Assembly (NCBI GenBank): GCA_019722365.1
Contig: JADFUC010001548.1
Coordinates: 1 to 64,000, forward strand
Direction: 5' to 3'
DNA length: 64,000 nucleotides
From: Lithospermum erythrorhizon
Taxonomy: Eukaryota; Streptophyta; Magnoliopsida; Boraginales; Boraginaceae
The translations under genes and the position numbers were made by a program. The notes below the pieces were generated by a model that saw nothing but the letters and a program-made list of their open reading frames with translations, searched no databases and had not been told where the DNA came from. Position 1 is the stretch's first letter. Each line of letters begins with the position of its first letter. Shown one piece after another: positions 50,055 to 62,826 of this stretch.

Positions 50055-51001
50055 TGTTAGAATCTAGTATGAATTCGTTTGTGATAAAGCATACGAAAAT
50101 TCATACATCCGGATCTGGTAGTATAAATTAATCTAAAATCATATAATGACATATGAATCTGAGAGTACTTACAAAGATGCAGTAATCTATCTTTCAAATC
50201 TTTGTGGCTCCTTTGAATTCCGTTGTTGAGCACTTGAATGTAAATTACTTTCTAGTTAGTCGCCTTAGGGAGATATTGGAGGAGAATCATACATTTGCGT
50301 CTATTTAGAACATGGATTGATTTGGATGAAAAAATCGAAGAATTTTCAAATTCTTCCCTTGATATTTGACCATATGAGAGAATGGAGGAGAAATTTAGCT
50401 TTTTATTTTCATTTAATGAAACTTATGATGAAAACTGTGGAAACTTAGGCTTATATAGGTGGCTAGCGTAGAATAAGCAATGGTAGGCCGTTAAATTTTG
50501 AATTAAGCCAGATTAAGTAAAATCGAAGCAGTAACAGTTGTTAATAGTAACTAATAAGTTACTAAAGAGCTCAATGCTTGTCGAATTAATTCATTGGTAA
50601 TTAATTAATTCGGGTTCATCGATTTATATTTTACATTGCTCGATGTAAAAATCGATTGAATATTCATTGATTACAATCGACTTCATTTATGAAATGTAGT
50701 TTAATTTCATACGTGAAGAAATATAATTCAGCGTCATTTGTATGTGTGACATACAGGCTGAGATAATAGTAAGTTGTATAATAATAATAATTGACCAATT
50801 ACACTATTATTATAGCGATTAATAGTAAGATCTATTGTCGCTCTGGCATTAAATTATCCTTAAGGAACCCAGCTGTTAATATACAATTACTAAAGGTGAG
50901 CAACAAAGTTCGATGAATCACGTTTAACTTGACAGGTAAATGGTGTCTATGATTGTCGCAGCGGACATAATAAAAGGAATGATTTTTCGTTGATTTCAAT
51001 A
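50055..51001 (-). mobile_element. Ty1/copia LTR, family A, minus strand
   Basis: It opens 'tgttagaatctagtatgaat' and closes 'gttgatttcaata'. The interior matches the family A LTR at 7722-8682 in reverse, for example 'taattaattcgggttcatcg' and 'gttaatagtaactaataag'. 'cctatatag' near 50452 is the reverse of a TATA box. About 947 bp, with no coding sequence attached. Confidence 0.8.
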
Positions 51002-51660
51002 CGTTACATATATCATAATAACGTACTGAAAGGTTATATATTCGATTCACAAGAACCCTACTAAGTTATATAAACAATAATTAAAGGTTATAATATGTAC
51101 CGTTCTTCTGGAATAAGTTTGCAGTAGAATTGTGAAGGAGACTTTGAAGCGTCGATGTAGAATGCCTCTAGTTGTCGCGCGGCGATTGATCATCTTTTCT
51201 TGTATGGGTTTCTTTATAACTATTAAACCCGATTCTAAGAAATTTGGTTTTCTTCCATCTTATGTTGTCGACTATTTGGGGTGGGGAGAAAGTTTTGCCT
51301 TTTTCATCTTATCTGAAAAATTGACCTAATAATTGAACAAGTATTTAATCACCAAACCCTGACTTATATAGGCAATTCAAGGTGAGAGATTAGAGCAAAA
51401 CTCATCTTCCCTAACTGAGATTAGGGCCGATCGGCCAGAGGCGATTCCATGAGTGGAATTTCGCTGATCGTTCCTTATATTTACATAAGTTATAATACTA
51501 TTATAATTTGTGACATACAGGCTCGATTTGAAGAACTAATGTATTGGTAAATTATGTTAATCGAACATTATATTAATATATAAATTACTGACGGACCCTA
51601 GTAAGCCGTCGCCAACCACAATGTCGATTCGAGGTTAATCCCAGTGCATTGGTGTCAAAC
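51002..51660 (-). mobile_element. LTR-like sequence, family C, minus strand (partial)
   Basis: The reverse complement contains 'aatttatatattaatataat' followed by 'gttcga' (51561-51586), matching the family C LTR at 38717. It also has a TATA box (reverse of 'cttatataggcaattc', near 51364). The boundaries are uncertain. Confidence 0.45.
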
Positions 51661-52675
51661 AATTGAAAATAAGTATGAACTTAAATTTAAATGAGTAAAT
51701 CGGTTAACCCAAAATAAATCGGTGAACCCAAATGCATATATGTGGTACATGAATGAAAGACACTAATTGATACTCCTGGATTTCGCTTTTGGCTTATTTT
51801 TAGCCTTATTTTTGTTTCAAAATCTTGTCTTTCTAGTATTGAAAATTGTATTTCAAAAGCCAACCCAGTTATATGAATTTTGAATTAATTGTCATTCTGA
51901 CTTCAATGTCTTTTTATTTATTTTTTTCTTTTCAATTTATGTCTGAATGGTAGAAAGGCAAGTAAAAAGGGAGTGCCGGAGGAGTGTTGATATATTTTAT
52001 TTCAAATTGCATACATATATTTGACACGTGTGTGGCGGAGGTAATTCTGGGTTAGGTAGGATAGTGGGGCGAAGTTACATTTTGATGCCGGATGGATTAC
52101 GTTGTTTCAAGCTACAGAAAGTGGCCAGCGTGTGTTGTAGTATGGTCACCAGAAAGTGACAAATGTTGCGCGTTCGTTCTTGTTTCGGGGACCATGCTAT
52201 AACTATTTTTCCTTTTAGGATAAATACTATGACTTGGCCAATGTGGCTTTGAAGCTAATTTTGTAATAATTATTTAGGATCAATCTGAAACCGTCCATGT
52301 GTTGAGAGCCGAAATCATTAATTAACTCCTATTGTGGGTACAAATGTACTTTTTATCAGTCACGCGCGTTTATCCAACATTTTGAGTCACACATGTCCCC
52401 TAATGACAAGGTTTTTAACATTGAACTATATATTAAAAGTTGTGATTAATATGAGTTAATCTAATAGCGTAATGGAAAGAATTTTGTTAGTGTGAGCAAA
52501 ATGTCTTGATTCGAATGTTTGGGTTAATTATTAATGTAAAAAAAGAAAAAATTAGTTCCAAGGCCTAAAGTCTGCAAATCAATAGCTTCCCGATTTCCCC
52601 TGCACCGAAACATACACAAAACTCTCCATCACTAACATCCCCCAAAACCAATCCCAAATCTTCCTGAATTAGACG
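51661..52675. other. Upstream region of the CNGC gene
   Basis: No gene. It must hold the CNGC promoter and 5' UTR. A TATA-like 'ctatatatt' lies at 52427-52435, about 240 bp before the ATG. Confidence 0.5.
52427..52435 (+). promoter_or_regulatory. Possible TATA box of the CNGC gene
   Basis: 'ctatatatt' in AT-rich DNA, at a spacing from the ATG that would give a 5' UTR of about 210 bases. This rests on sequence and position only. Confidence 0.25.
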
Positions 52676-55600
52676 ATGAACCACCTCTACGGCCACCTCG
52701 AATCCGCCAAGTTCTTCAACCGCATTGCGAAAAAACCAACCTCCCTACTCTACGGGCGTCAAAAGCCATGGTGGCATCAAATCCTCGACCCGAATGGCGA
52801 ATTTGTGACAAAATGGAATTATATCTTCTTGTTCACGTCCATGGTGGCGCTTTTCATCGACCCATGTTTTCTTTTTCTGCCTACAATGCAAGAACATAAT
52901 TGCATGGAGATGGATTTTGTCATGGCTTACCTTTTGATATTTGGACGTACCATTGTTGATCTCTTCTCTATTTTGCATATTGCAATGAAGTTTAGGACAG
53001 CTTACATTGCCCCGAGTTCTCGGGTTTTCGGGAAGGGGGAGCTTGTTTTGGATCCTCCCATGATTGCTGTTAAATACATCAAATCCGATTTTATTATTGA
53101 TGCTATGGCTGCTCTTCCCCTTCCTCAGGTACGGTGCCATTTTATTATTTGGTGATCTTTTTACTTTAATCTTATTAATATTGTACTGTTGATTGAAATC
53201 GAATTTCGGGAGAATTGAATGGAAAACTATTTTATTGAAATAGTTACTAAATGAGAGCTTAATGTCAAACGATAATTTATAACATGGAACATTGGGAAAT
53301 TAACATTTTATTTTTTTAAAAAAAATTTGGAGGTTAAATGGTTCATGTACAAACATTAGAGTGCACAATATATTATTTAGAGGTTCAGAAGGAGTTTTTT
53401 TAGTATAGAAGTGTAGCAAGCAATGCATATGCATTTGTTTGTAATGCATATCATTATATTATGACTAATGAAGAACACATCATTTTAAGAGTCAGTGATG
53501 GCTAATGAAGAAGTAGTGATTATTTAGCCAAAACTATTGATTGTATCTTCATTCATTCCATTTAATTTTGTAGTTAATAAATATGAAAAATTGGATCAAT
53601 GAAAAGAGTGATACGTTCAACATATAGATAGCCACTAGTTTATCTATATATTATGACTTGAAGAACTGATGATTTTATATGTTTTGATAGATTGTGATTT
53701 GGTCGATCTTACCAAGGGCTCAAGACCCTACTGCAGCTCATCAAAACCATTCAATTTCGTTGGTTATAGTTGTGCAGTATATTCCTCGTTTATTAGTCAT
53801 CTTCCCTCTTAACGCCAGAATTATTAAAAATACTGGAGTTGTGGCAAAGAATGCTTTGTCCGGGGCGGTCTACAATCTCGGTATCTACATGTTGGCTAGT
53901 CATGTGAGTATATAATATTCTTTTTAATCGACATTTTTTATTATCTTTAAGACAAAATATCATTAATGTGTTATACAAATCAGTATACGAAAAGTACTAA
54001 ATATATAACAAAACTATTTACAACATATTTAAAATGAGCTGATTTCTTATTTGGTCCCCAAATTGTTGTTTAATCCTATAAAATTACATTGTTACAAATT
54101 AATTTTAAGTAATCTGAAATATTATTCTGCGTGGTCCCCTAGCTAGCAGCGTTAGATTGACAGACGAAAATACCATTGAGGTCATTTTTATAAAAATTAG
54201 TTGATGATGCAATAGGCACAAAAAATGACATAAATATTATAATGTAATTTATCAGATATGGTAACTTACTTATATTTTCAATCAAATTTATTGTTTATGT
54301 TAGTTGAAATCATGATATTTATATAAATTTCAAAGACTCATATGTAATTGTGTAACTGCAACTTCGTTCGGGTTGGACGAAATGGTCAATTAACTTAATT
54401 AAAAATATTCTTTTAACTTTAATCTTGATAACTTGATTTAGAATAACAAAAATGTTACTTGTCAAGTTGCTAAACAAAGTAACAATGCAATTAGTTAATT
54501 TGTTAACCGTGAGAAGTGCAGGTGTTAGGTGCAATTTGGTATCTAATGGCATTTGAAAGGTACTACACATGTTGGTTGAAGCAATGCAAACTTGAGAGAT
54601 CGAAAAGAGTGAATCCTTGCGTTATCAGGTTCCTGGATTGTCAATATACTTATGAAGTTGATCGTCAGATGTGGGCCAATACTACTCAGGTGTTCGACAA
54701 GTGTACATCTAAACCGGACAACTTTGATTTTGGCATGTTTGCAGATGTATACAAAGATGAAGTCACTTCAACAAGTTTCTATGATAAATTCTTTTATTGT
54801 CTTTGGTGGGGGTTGAGAAATTTGAGGTATGTCTCTTCCTTAGTTGCATATTATCCCTTTTTTTTTTTTTAAATATCAATCATTCTTATTACAAAAATTC
54901 GATCACGGGAACTCATTATTATGAGTAATATCCAGTGACCGCTAGACTAACTCAATCGATCATTACTCAATCACGGGAACTCATATCATTATGAGTAATA
55001 TCCAGTGACTATTAGACTAACCCAATCAATCCTTATCATTACAAAGACTTAATCACGGAATCTCATCATTAATAACATTCCGGGACTACTAGGTTAGTTG
55101 CATATTATCCCTATTATCCCTTCATTTGAACAATTGAACAAATGGTTTTTTTTTTGTTACCCACAAAAAGATATCCAATATCCCATCCATCCCAATTTAA
55201 CTGAAAGTTCACTTATAAAAAATTTGGAAATGCATTGGAGTAAAACAGTAAGTATATACTAAGTGAAAATAACTTACTAAACATGCTTCATAGTTTGCAT
55301 GATATTGGAAACTTCCCTTTGTTTTTATCAGCTTTTGTAAATAACAACTCATAATACTTTGCAATATAATTTTGTATTTAATTATTTTTCAGTTCATATG
55401 GGCAGAATCTGGAGACAAGCACTTCAACTGTTGAAACACTATTTAGCAGTTTAATCTGTCTTGCTGGTTTAGTTTTCTTTTCTCTGCTAATTGGGAACAT
55501 GCAGGTAATTAAGTTTGATCATTTGTGTTTCTTCTCTCTCCATATAATTATTTTTGTTTCATTCAGTTGGGGCTCAATTAGTCGATTTCAAGCTTCGTAA

Positions 55601-57672
55601 AAATTGTCTTTTAATCAAATATTGAACTGATTAAAAGTATTTAAACAAAAATCTGCTTCAAATGGTAAAAAAAACTTAGCCAAAATAGGCCTACCGTGTT
55701 TCAATAATGTCTTCCAGCCTTAACAGTCACTATCAAATAAAGTTTATTTTTAAATAATGCAAGAGCTATCTGCAATCGATCACAACAAGGCTTGAAGAAT
55801 GGAGGGTGAAAAGAAAAGATACTGAAGAGTGGATGAGGCATCGTCAACTACCCCCAGAATTGCAAGAACGTGTTCGTCGATTTGTTCAATACCAATGGCT
55901 AGCTACTAGAGGAGTAGATGAAGAGGAAATCCTCTCTGCATTGCCATTGGATCTTCGACGTCAGATACAAAGGCATCTTTGTTTGGCCATTGTTCGTCGT
56001 GTAAGTATTATATTTTGTATCTTATAATTTGATATAACAAACACCTATGTTTTTTCGAATCACGAAATTCTAATCAATAATAAAATCATCTACTATTTAT
56101 CTTTTAATATACAAAAGCAAAGCATTAGTAAGATAATCATCACACATTTTGTTGCGGAGCCGAGTCTGCATAATTTTCATTATGAAAATGCACGTCTCAG
56201 ATGTTGCAATGGAAACAGGGAGTGTATAGTACAAGAGAAACCAATTTGAATATCAATGGATTAAGGGAGTAAGGGATGAGAAATGAGTTGGTTTAAATTC
56301 TTCAAGGTTGCCGTAAGAGACAAGACCGTCTCATAAATAACAGGGGCCCTGTGCCTAGATACAAAATGAAGCCCCTTTATTAAATTTATTAATAATTTTT
56401 TTAAAATGTAAAAATAAGTAATCATATAAATTTAAAAATCAGTTTCATTCAATAGACTATTCCAATTAAGAGACTAAGTTGAGAAGAGAAAGGAGTTGTT
56501 TTTTTTTAGTGTTATTAATTTTTTTTAATATATACGAAGTATAATACTCCTTCCGTCTCAAAATAGATGATTGTTTAGATGAAAAATACTTTATTAAGGG
56601 ATTGTGAAAAACTATATTTGGATTGTAAAAAGCTAGTATATTGGAATTGTAAAAAGGTACATTGAAATTATAAACAATAACTATTATGAAAAAGTAAATT
56701 TTTTCTAGACAATAATCTATTTTAAAACGGAGGAAATATGTATTTTTTTTTTAAATCAGGGCCCGGCCTACTTTAGCCGAGGCATCCCTCCGCCACTGTA
56801 GATTATAAATTATATTGCGCAGTATTTAAATAATAGTGTGGACATGGTTTGCGCAGGTCCCATTTTTCTCACAAATGGATGATCAATTATTAGATGCAAT
56901 ATGCGAACGTCTAGTTCCATCACTAAACACAAAAGACACGTATATTGTCCGGGAAGGAGATCCGGTGAATGATATGTTGTTCATCATACGAGGGGAACTC
57001 GAGAGCTCTACGACGAATGGAGGAAGATCTGGTTTCTACAATTCAATCATTCTCAAACCTGGAGACTTCTGTGGTGAAGAGTTGTTAACATGGGCCTTAA
57101 TGCCAACATCAAGCATGAACCTCCCCTCCTCAACTCGAACGGCTAAAGCAATCACTGAGGTTGAAGCGTTTTCTCTTCGAGCTCAGGATCTTAAGTTCGT
57201 TGCAAACCAATTTAGACGCCTCCATAGCAAGAAATTGCAGCATGCTTTCAGGTATTACTCACAACAGTGGCGGACATGGGGCGCTTGCTTTATACAAACC
57301 GCTTGGCGTCGTCTTAAGAGGAGAAGGCTTGCAGAGGATTTGTATAGAGATGAAGAAAGCATGTATTACTATGATGATCATGATGTTCCTGTTGAGCAGC
57401 AAGAAACTATGAGACTTTTGAATTATAATGATAATGCTATAATAGGAGGACAAGAAGATCCTCATGGGAATATTGGGGACACTAATGTTTTTGGAGCTAC
57501 AATTTTGGCTTCAAAGTTTGCTGCTAATACAAGAAGAGGGGCAGCAGAGAAGATTGGAATAGACCCTGTAACTGTAGGCTTACAAATGCCCAAGAAGTTA
57601 TTAAAGCCTGATGATCCTGATTTTTCTGCAGTGGCAGAGGATGATGAAGAAGAGGATCCTAAAGATATTTAA
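52676..57672 (+). CDS. CNGC16: Cyclic nucleotide-gated cation channel, CNGC16-like (group III), six exons
   Basis: Exons 52676-53128, 53691-53903, 54522-54826, 55393-55504, 55764-56000 and 56857-57672 join in frame to 711 residues, the usual CNGC length. All introns are GT-AG. An in-frame TAG at 52670 precedes the ATG. CNGCs are plasma-membrane Ca2+/cation channels. Visible: S1 (47-69), S2 (81-105), S4 with YIPRLLVIFPL (181-191), the pore helix and filter GLRNLSSYGQN with GQN at 327-329, S6 (335-360), C-linker (362-440), and a cyclic nucleotide-binding domain (441-560) with phosphate-binding cassette GDFCGEELLTW (509-519). The IQ calmodulin site FIQTAWRRLKRR is at 585-596. AAHQNHSISL, ICERLVPSLNTKDTY and ATILASKFAANTRRG place it with CNGC16, sister to pollen CNGC18. 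In Arabidopsis CNGC16 acts in pollen heat and drought tolerance; that role here is inference. No truncation is seen. Confidence 0.95.
54888..55100. repeat. Three-copy repeat in CNGC intron 3
   Basis: 'atcacgggaactcat' followed by 'atgagtaatatccagtgac' and a 'tagactaac' tail occurs at about 54902 and 54970, with a worn third copy at about 55051. The period is about 70-80 bp. Confidence 0.8.
56335..56799. mobile_element. Possible hAT-like or composite insertion in CNGC intron 5
   Basis: The right edge, read in reverse, starts CAGTGGCGGAGGGATGCC, which resembles the 'CAGNGGCGGAGCCAGG' type end of plant hAT-like elements. 'cagggccc' words occur near both edges (about 56341 and 56757). The Stowaway element at 56547 would be nested in it. 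The left terminus does not pair clearly, so the class is uncertain. Confidence 0.35.
56547..56736. mobile_element. Stowaway-like MITE in CNGC intron 5
   Basis: It is flanked by TA. Left end ctccttccgtctcaaaatag; the right end ctattttaaaacggaggaaa is its inverted copy, and the match continues inward (ttgtttaga against tctagacaa). About 190 bp and non-coding. It lies well inside the intron and does not touch splice sites. Confidence 0.85.
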
Positions 57673-59680
57673 TATTCCAATGATTTTACATTTGAGTAAT
57701 CAATGCATCTTTAGCCCTATTTTTGTAGGATAGTTACTGAGTTTTGTTTATAGTTATTAGAACCTAATTCATTTTGCCAAAATGACCATCTACCTCCCAC
57801 TTGTTCAAACAGGTAAATGATCGGTTTCCTTAATTTGAGCGAAAGAATGACAAACAACCTCTATGACTTGTACTTGTCCGGTAAATTCGAACCTCTAACC
57901 AATGTATTGTATGTTGCATTAGTTTGGATAATCGTTAAATCCTACACCATTATCGACAATTTTATTACTCGACAATAACTTGTATCCCATCCAAGATGCA
58001 CAATAACAAATGCAACCGTATTTGATATACCACAATTCAGAGTATTTACAAATGTAGTTAAAATAATGCGGAAATAAACAACGCAGCGATTTTATCCCTG
58101 CTTTCCCTCGACGCGAAAAGATCCAGCCAGACGGCAATATCATGAAGATTGTTATGATCAAGAATCTCTACTGACGATCTTCAACTGATGTTTTCACACG
58201 AAAACTCCAGTAATGTTTCTAACGCTTCTCAATCTCTCACGACTTTTCATAACCTCACCACACTATAATAAACTCTCATAATTCTAAAGCACAAAATAAA
58301 TTCTCTATATTCTAACCTCAAGGCCGATTTCCAACCACTATCTGAAAGGTTGTTTCCACACACAAAAAATACTACACAAAAGAAGTATATTTATAGGTTT
58401 CACAAATAAACCTATAAAGAATTACTTTTTCTTCAAGAAAAGCTCACATCAATTACCCGCTTAAAAGGTACTACACTACTTCCCAAGAAAGAAGACTCTA
58501 ACTTTCTTATCTTCGTTTCTCCATGTTTTTCTTGCCGTATATCTGCACAACTTACTCTTCACGCCGCTAGCCTTCACACATACAACATCTCCACTCAAGA
58601 CTAAACTGATCACCGCCTTTCAAACTTCAATCAGTAGCTGGCTCGGAAGTTCATCATCCCCTAACTCCCACCGAAGTTGATCCTTGACTTCAATTCATTT
58701 TTCACCAATCCTTAACATCATCAATGTCACCAACTCGACTATCGTACTAAAAACCATTACCCCGCTGAATTTTCACCACATCTCAAATTATCACCATGTT
58801 TTGCTTCGCTTCGTTGTATCTTCTCGATCTTCATCCTACACCTCGGAACAACCTGCTTGATCGGGTCATCAATGAATCTTTTCTTTCTTTCCTTTCCGTG
58901 TCGCAACTCATACTTGATCCACTATCGACCTTCGATGCTCGATACATCATCTCCTTTCTTCGCTAGGCAACTCGAGGCAGGGAACACCTCACAACGACTT
59001 TTATCCACGCCCGCCAATCAGATGATTCATTTAACACAACCCGTCGCAACCTTTGTACGTAGTTCATAAATTTTGGACTCCCCGAAGCAACAACCCGTGC
59101 TCCCGCCATCTCCTCGAACTCATCATCAAACGAAGTCTTGTATTCCCTGTCAGCCTAAAGCACTTGTCCCACCTCCAATACAAACCCGCTTGCCTTTTCA
59201 TGGCTTTCTCTGAACTTCCAAAGATCTTCTAGTATCACAACACAGAATTTTAATAATGGCTATCCATTTCTACATCTAAGAAACTCGCCACCAATTTACA
59301 ACCGCTTAATAACCAAGAAACCCTCTCGTCGATTTTCACTGTAGTTTGTACATCGATCCTCGCTCAAGTTCAAGCCATCATCATAACACACACCCATGCC
59401 ACAAATTCTCCGCATTCTCCATCTTCCATGACTTTTTCCACAAAATCTTCCAAATGATAACTCCAAAGGACAAATACATCACCCATATCACAAATCTCCA
59501 TGGACCTTCAACTTAAAAGACGAGCTTCTTCCAAGAAATCTCTGGGCAACCTCAATGTCTAAACACACCCAAGAGTCAATCTCATCTTTCCACCATTACC
59601 CGTCATCAGCCGAGCCACTCTCAGATCAATACCATCTTTCAACCTACCATACGCCTCCGACTAGCCTTCCAATCAAAACT
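57673..59680. other. 3' flank of CNGC, then retroelement-like sequence
   Basis: The first 200-300 bp are the CNGC 3' UTR region; there is no clear AATAAA. From about 57.9 kb the plus strand is unusually C-rich and the minus strand correspondingly G-rich. In view of the primer-site-like sequence at 59681 it may be leader and gag of a minus-strand LTR element. No protein motif can be read. Confidence 0.4.
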
Positions 59681-59695
59681 GCTTTCGATACCAAT
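59681..59695 (-). promoter_or_regulatory. Possible retroelement primer-binding site
   Basis: The minus strand reads ATTGGTATCGAAAGC, close to the initiator-Met tRNA complement (TGGTATCAGAGC) used by most plant LTR elements. The bases just before it on that strand are ...CTATCA, a proper LTR end. This predicts a minus-strand element with its LTR at higher coordinates and its body to the left. Confidence 0.5.
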
Positions 59696-60650
59696 TGATA
59701 GGTATCTAGCATCCACCAAGCTTAACGTAATGTTAAGAATTTTTAATTATTTCGATTGACGCAGACAAAAATAAAAACCTACAAAATTCTCAACAGATAG
59801 GTGTTTTATCAAATCAAAGAGCATCGATCAGTTCAAACTATGGATCCCTTGCCGCTTTGTCGACAATTTGTGAGATGTCCGCTTGCTTGATTCGACTTGA
59901 TTCGGGGCTTCGATGTGGCTTCTCGAATCGTCGGGATTCGAGCCTTGACTCGGGTTTGGATTTGATTTGAACTTGGATTTGATTTGATTTAGACAGTCCG
60001 GCGAGTTTGATAATGCCCCGGTTCACGGACTCTGTCCGACTGATACGGTCCGAGCCGTGGTTCTCTAGCAGCCGTATTCTTGTGTCAGTCAGATGGTTGA
60101 TCTTGACTCGACCGGCCTACTCGCACTACTTGACTATCAACGTGACTACTGACACCACTAGCGGGGACTTCGTGAGCTGCATAAGCCGCCAACCTTCAAC
60201 GGGACTTTCGAGGATTCGCGCTTCACCTTTTGGTGGGGAGCGTACTGGAAAAGCGCCTCTTGTTTTTAAGCAAGTGGTCTCGATACGACACTGATTTCAG
60301 ATGCGACCTCGAGCTATGCATGGAGGACAGTTACAACGTCAGCTTCTTGCTTGTACTGTAGCGGTGTCTTAGCAAATTGCTTATGTAGCGAGACTCGAGG
60401 ATATGACCTGACGTGGAAGTTAAATAGATTCGCCTCACTCAGACTCGACGAACCTTTCACGTAACGTCACTTCTAGTTTTACTACAAAGGGCCTTAGTAG
60501 GTCACACAGAGCCGACATCAAGACAAGCGAACGCTCCAACCTTGTCGATGATACTCGATCAACTAGAAAGCGGGCATAACAACGTGTTTCCTACCAGAAT
60601 TCAAATGGGGACCTAACGCCCGCTTATTCCTATATTCGAATTTGATTTAA
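59696..60650 (-). mobile_element. Possible LTR of a minus-strand element
   Basis: This is inferred from the primer site at 59681; the left edge begins TGATAGG (reverse of an LTR ...CCTATCA end). The body is mixed, with 'ttggatttgatttga' repeats near 59950-59990 and a GC-richer part at 60000-60560. The right boundary is not found, and no second LTR copy is seen in the window. Confidence 0.35.
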
Positions 60651-61949
60651 TCAACTAAATTTATCGTTCATCTCAAGTTTTTGAATAATCATGGATACAT
60701 AAATTAACTCAATATTCAGCCAGTTTCGAGAATCTTACGTATTCTCATTAGATTTGCTTCAACTCAAGGATTATTACATTTTGTGCAATAATCCCACTCC
60801 CCATGCGCCTCTATTACGCCACTCTGTGAGGTATTTTCCAGCCACCACGTGGTGCTTCACGCGGCCTCAGATTTAATCTTAGAAATTCCGCAGACTGCCT
60901 CAATTTTTAGGTTTTAAAGTTCGGGACGGGATTTGTGGAGGCTTTGCTCCTGGAATTGGGTCAAAATGACAAAAGTGAGACATTAGTTTAATTTTCACGG
61001 GATCAATGATCTCGACAATCGAATTTCGCGTAAAGATCCTGACCGTCGATAATCTTTAAATACTACGACTCAAGAATCCCTTTTTGGCTTCTTTTGATTA
61101 AAAAGGAAGGTTCCGATTCTTTTTCTAGGTTAAGCGTGATTACATCGAATTCCTGACCTTTCGGTTCTCGATTTGCACCACATAACTTCCTGGAAAGATC
61201 GATTTTGAACTACATAACTGTTGAGCTCGATTTTGAACCACAAACTCATGAGTCTCCTCTATTTTAAACCTCGTGGGTTTATGTGACTCTTCATTTCCAG
61301 CCACGTGGCCTTCGAAACTTCCCGTCCGGGAATCCTCGCTCGTCCTAAGTGTTCGACGAATTCTGCGTTTAATCTTAACCCTAATCACCACGTGACATTT
61401 TTAGTGGCTCACTCTTAATTAATCTTAATTAATTGCCTTAATCAATTAAATATTTTTTGATACCATGTCTACAAATCGCTCTCTAACCTAGTACATACGA
61501 GTGCGTGGTCAAGTTAAAACCTGCATAATATCCATCTTCCAACACGTTGGCTGTTTTTCGTGGGTTTTATTTCAAGACGCTACGCTTCCTTATATTTATG
61601 GCATCCTATTCTCTTGCTCGACTTTTGACGAAAATTGATATCGACTCAAGCTTTCCGATGTGAATTTAGTACATTTCGTCTCTCTGCTTAACACTTCTTC
61701 CTCTGGTGTCCAAAGTTTGCGGATTAACCGTATTTTCGACTTACCGCACAGACAAGGCTTCTAATGGGCCCCTAAGTTATCATCCATGTCATTTGGGTGG
61801 ACTTCAAGGATTTATGACTTGTTTTACAAGGACCTTCTATGAAAGACGTGGATTCATTAATCCTCGCCAACCCTCAGTCGCTAAGTGAATTTATAATGTC
61901 AATTTGTTTAGATTCATGCGAGGATCGACCATGAAGACTTAATTTATGT
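60651..61949. other. Repeat-like sequence, unassigned
   Basis: No gene is supported. Open frames at 61140-61391 (minus) and 61706-61888 (plus) have no recognisable motif. 61160-61280 has a worn internal repetition of 'cgattttgaac(c/t)acata' type phrases. Confidence 0.4.
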
Positions 61950-61954
61950 GATTT

Positions 61955-62480
61955 AATGCCAACACTGGGATCCCATTTAATTTCATTACTAGAGAATTAA
62001 ATTTTTGTATTTCAGGTTAACATACCCTAGTACATGTTAAACCCACTAATTCTCGATCCGTAGATTTAATAGGAATTTATTTGTTTGAATTCCATGTTAA
62101 TGCATTTAATTACATGTTAAGATCTCGCTTTTAATTTCGATCCGCAGAGGATTTGAATGAGAATTTATTTAGTCGATTTAATGTTAACATCAATTTAGTA
62201 CATGTTAGATCTCTGTTTAATTCTCATCCGTAGATGATTTAACGAATTGGTTTGGTTGATTTAATGTTACGAATTTAGTACATGTTAAGATTCCATTTAA
62301 TTCTCGATCCATAGAGGATTTAATGAGAATTAATTTTCTAGAGCCTTACTACTAACATAATACGACATATGTTAGTATTCTAGATTTATTGCATTTATAT
62401 TAATCCGAACCCTCGTGGATTTAACGAAATTAATATTTGCAATTTTAACATGAATTTAAGTCATGTTAAATATTTAAAAT
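61955..62480. repeat. Tandem repeat, about 80-100 bp unit, about 5-6 copies
   Basis: 'tagtacatgtta' followed by 'ttaattctcgatcc', 'gtagaggatttaatgagaa' and 'tttaatgttaac' recurs at about 62029, 62112, 62208 and 62277, with worn copies on either side. Confidence 0.8.
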
Positions 62481-62826
62481 AATTAATCTTAACCCTTTCG
62501 GGTTTCTAATTAATTATTTTAATTTTAAAGTTTAATTTAGAATTAAACTCTATTTTTCCGCCATTATACGGGTTTGTATCAAGTTATTTGGTTAATCGAT
62601 AACATTTGGGATAATTGTGTGAAAATTTTCGCCATCCCATGTATTTATTTGAGGATTTTCGAACCACTCACAAGGTGAAGATGTTCGATTGTCTCAATTT
62701 TTCGAACACGAGTTTTACTTGTTCACCGCCAATCCAAGTATCAGCTTTTTGTGTTTCGAGTCCACTTATGCTTTGTCTATTTAAGACGGTATTTACACAA
62801 AATCAAATTTTTCTTCATCATATCAG
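62481..62826. other. Intergenic sequence
   Basis: I see nothing recognisable; the 71-residue frame at 62615-62830 has no conserved features. Confidence 0.4.

Noticed and set aside
44806..51001. One complete minus-strand copia element bounded by the two LTRs
   Set aside because: The two LTRs belong to different families, and no copia protein or primer site is found between them.
52745..53140. 131-residue minus-strand open frame
   Set aside because: It is the antisense shadow of CNGC exon 1, which is a clear channel sequence on the plus strand.
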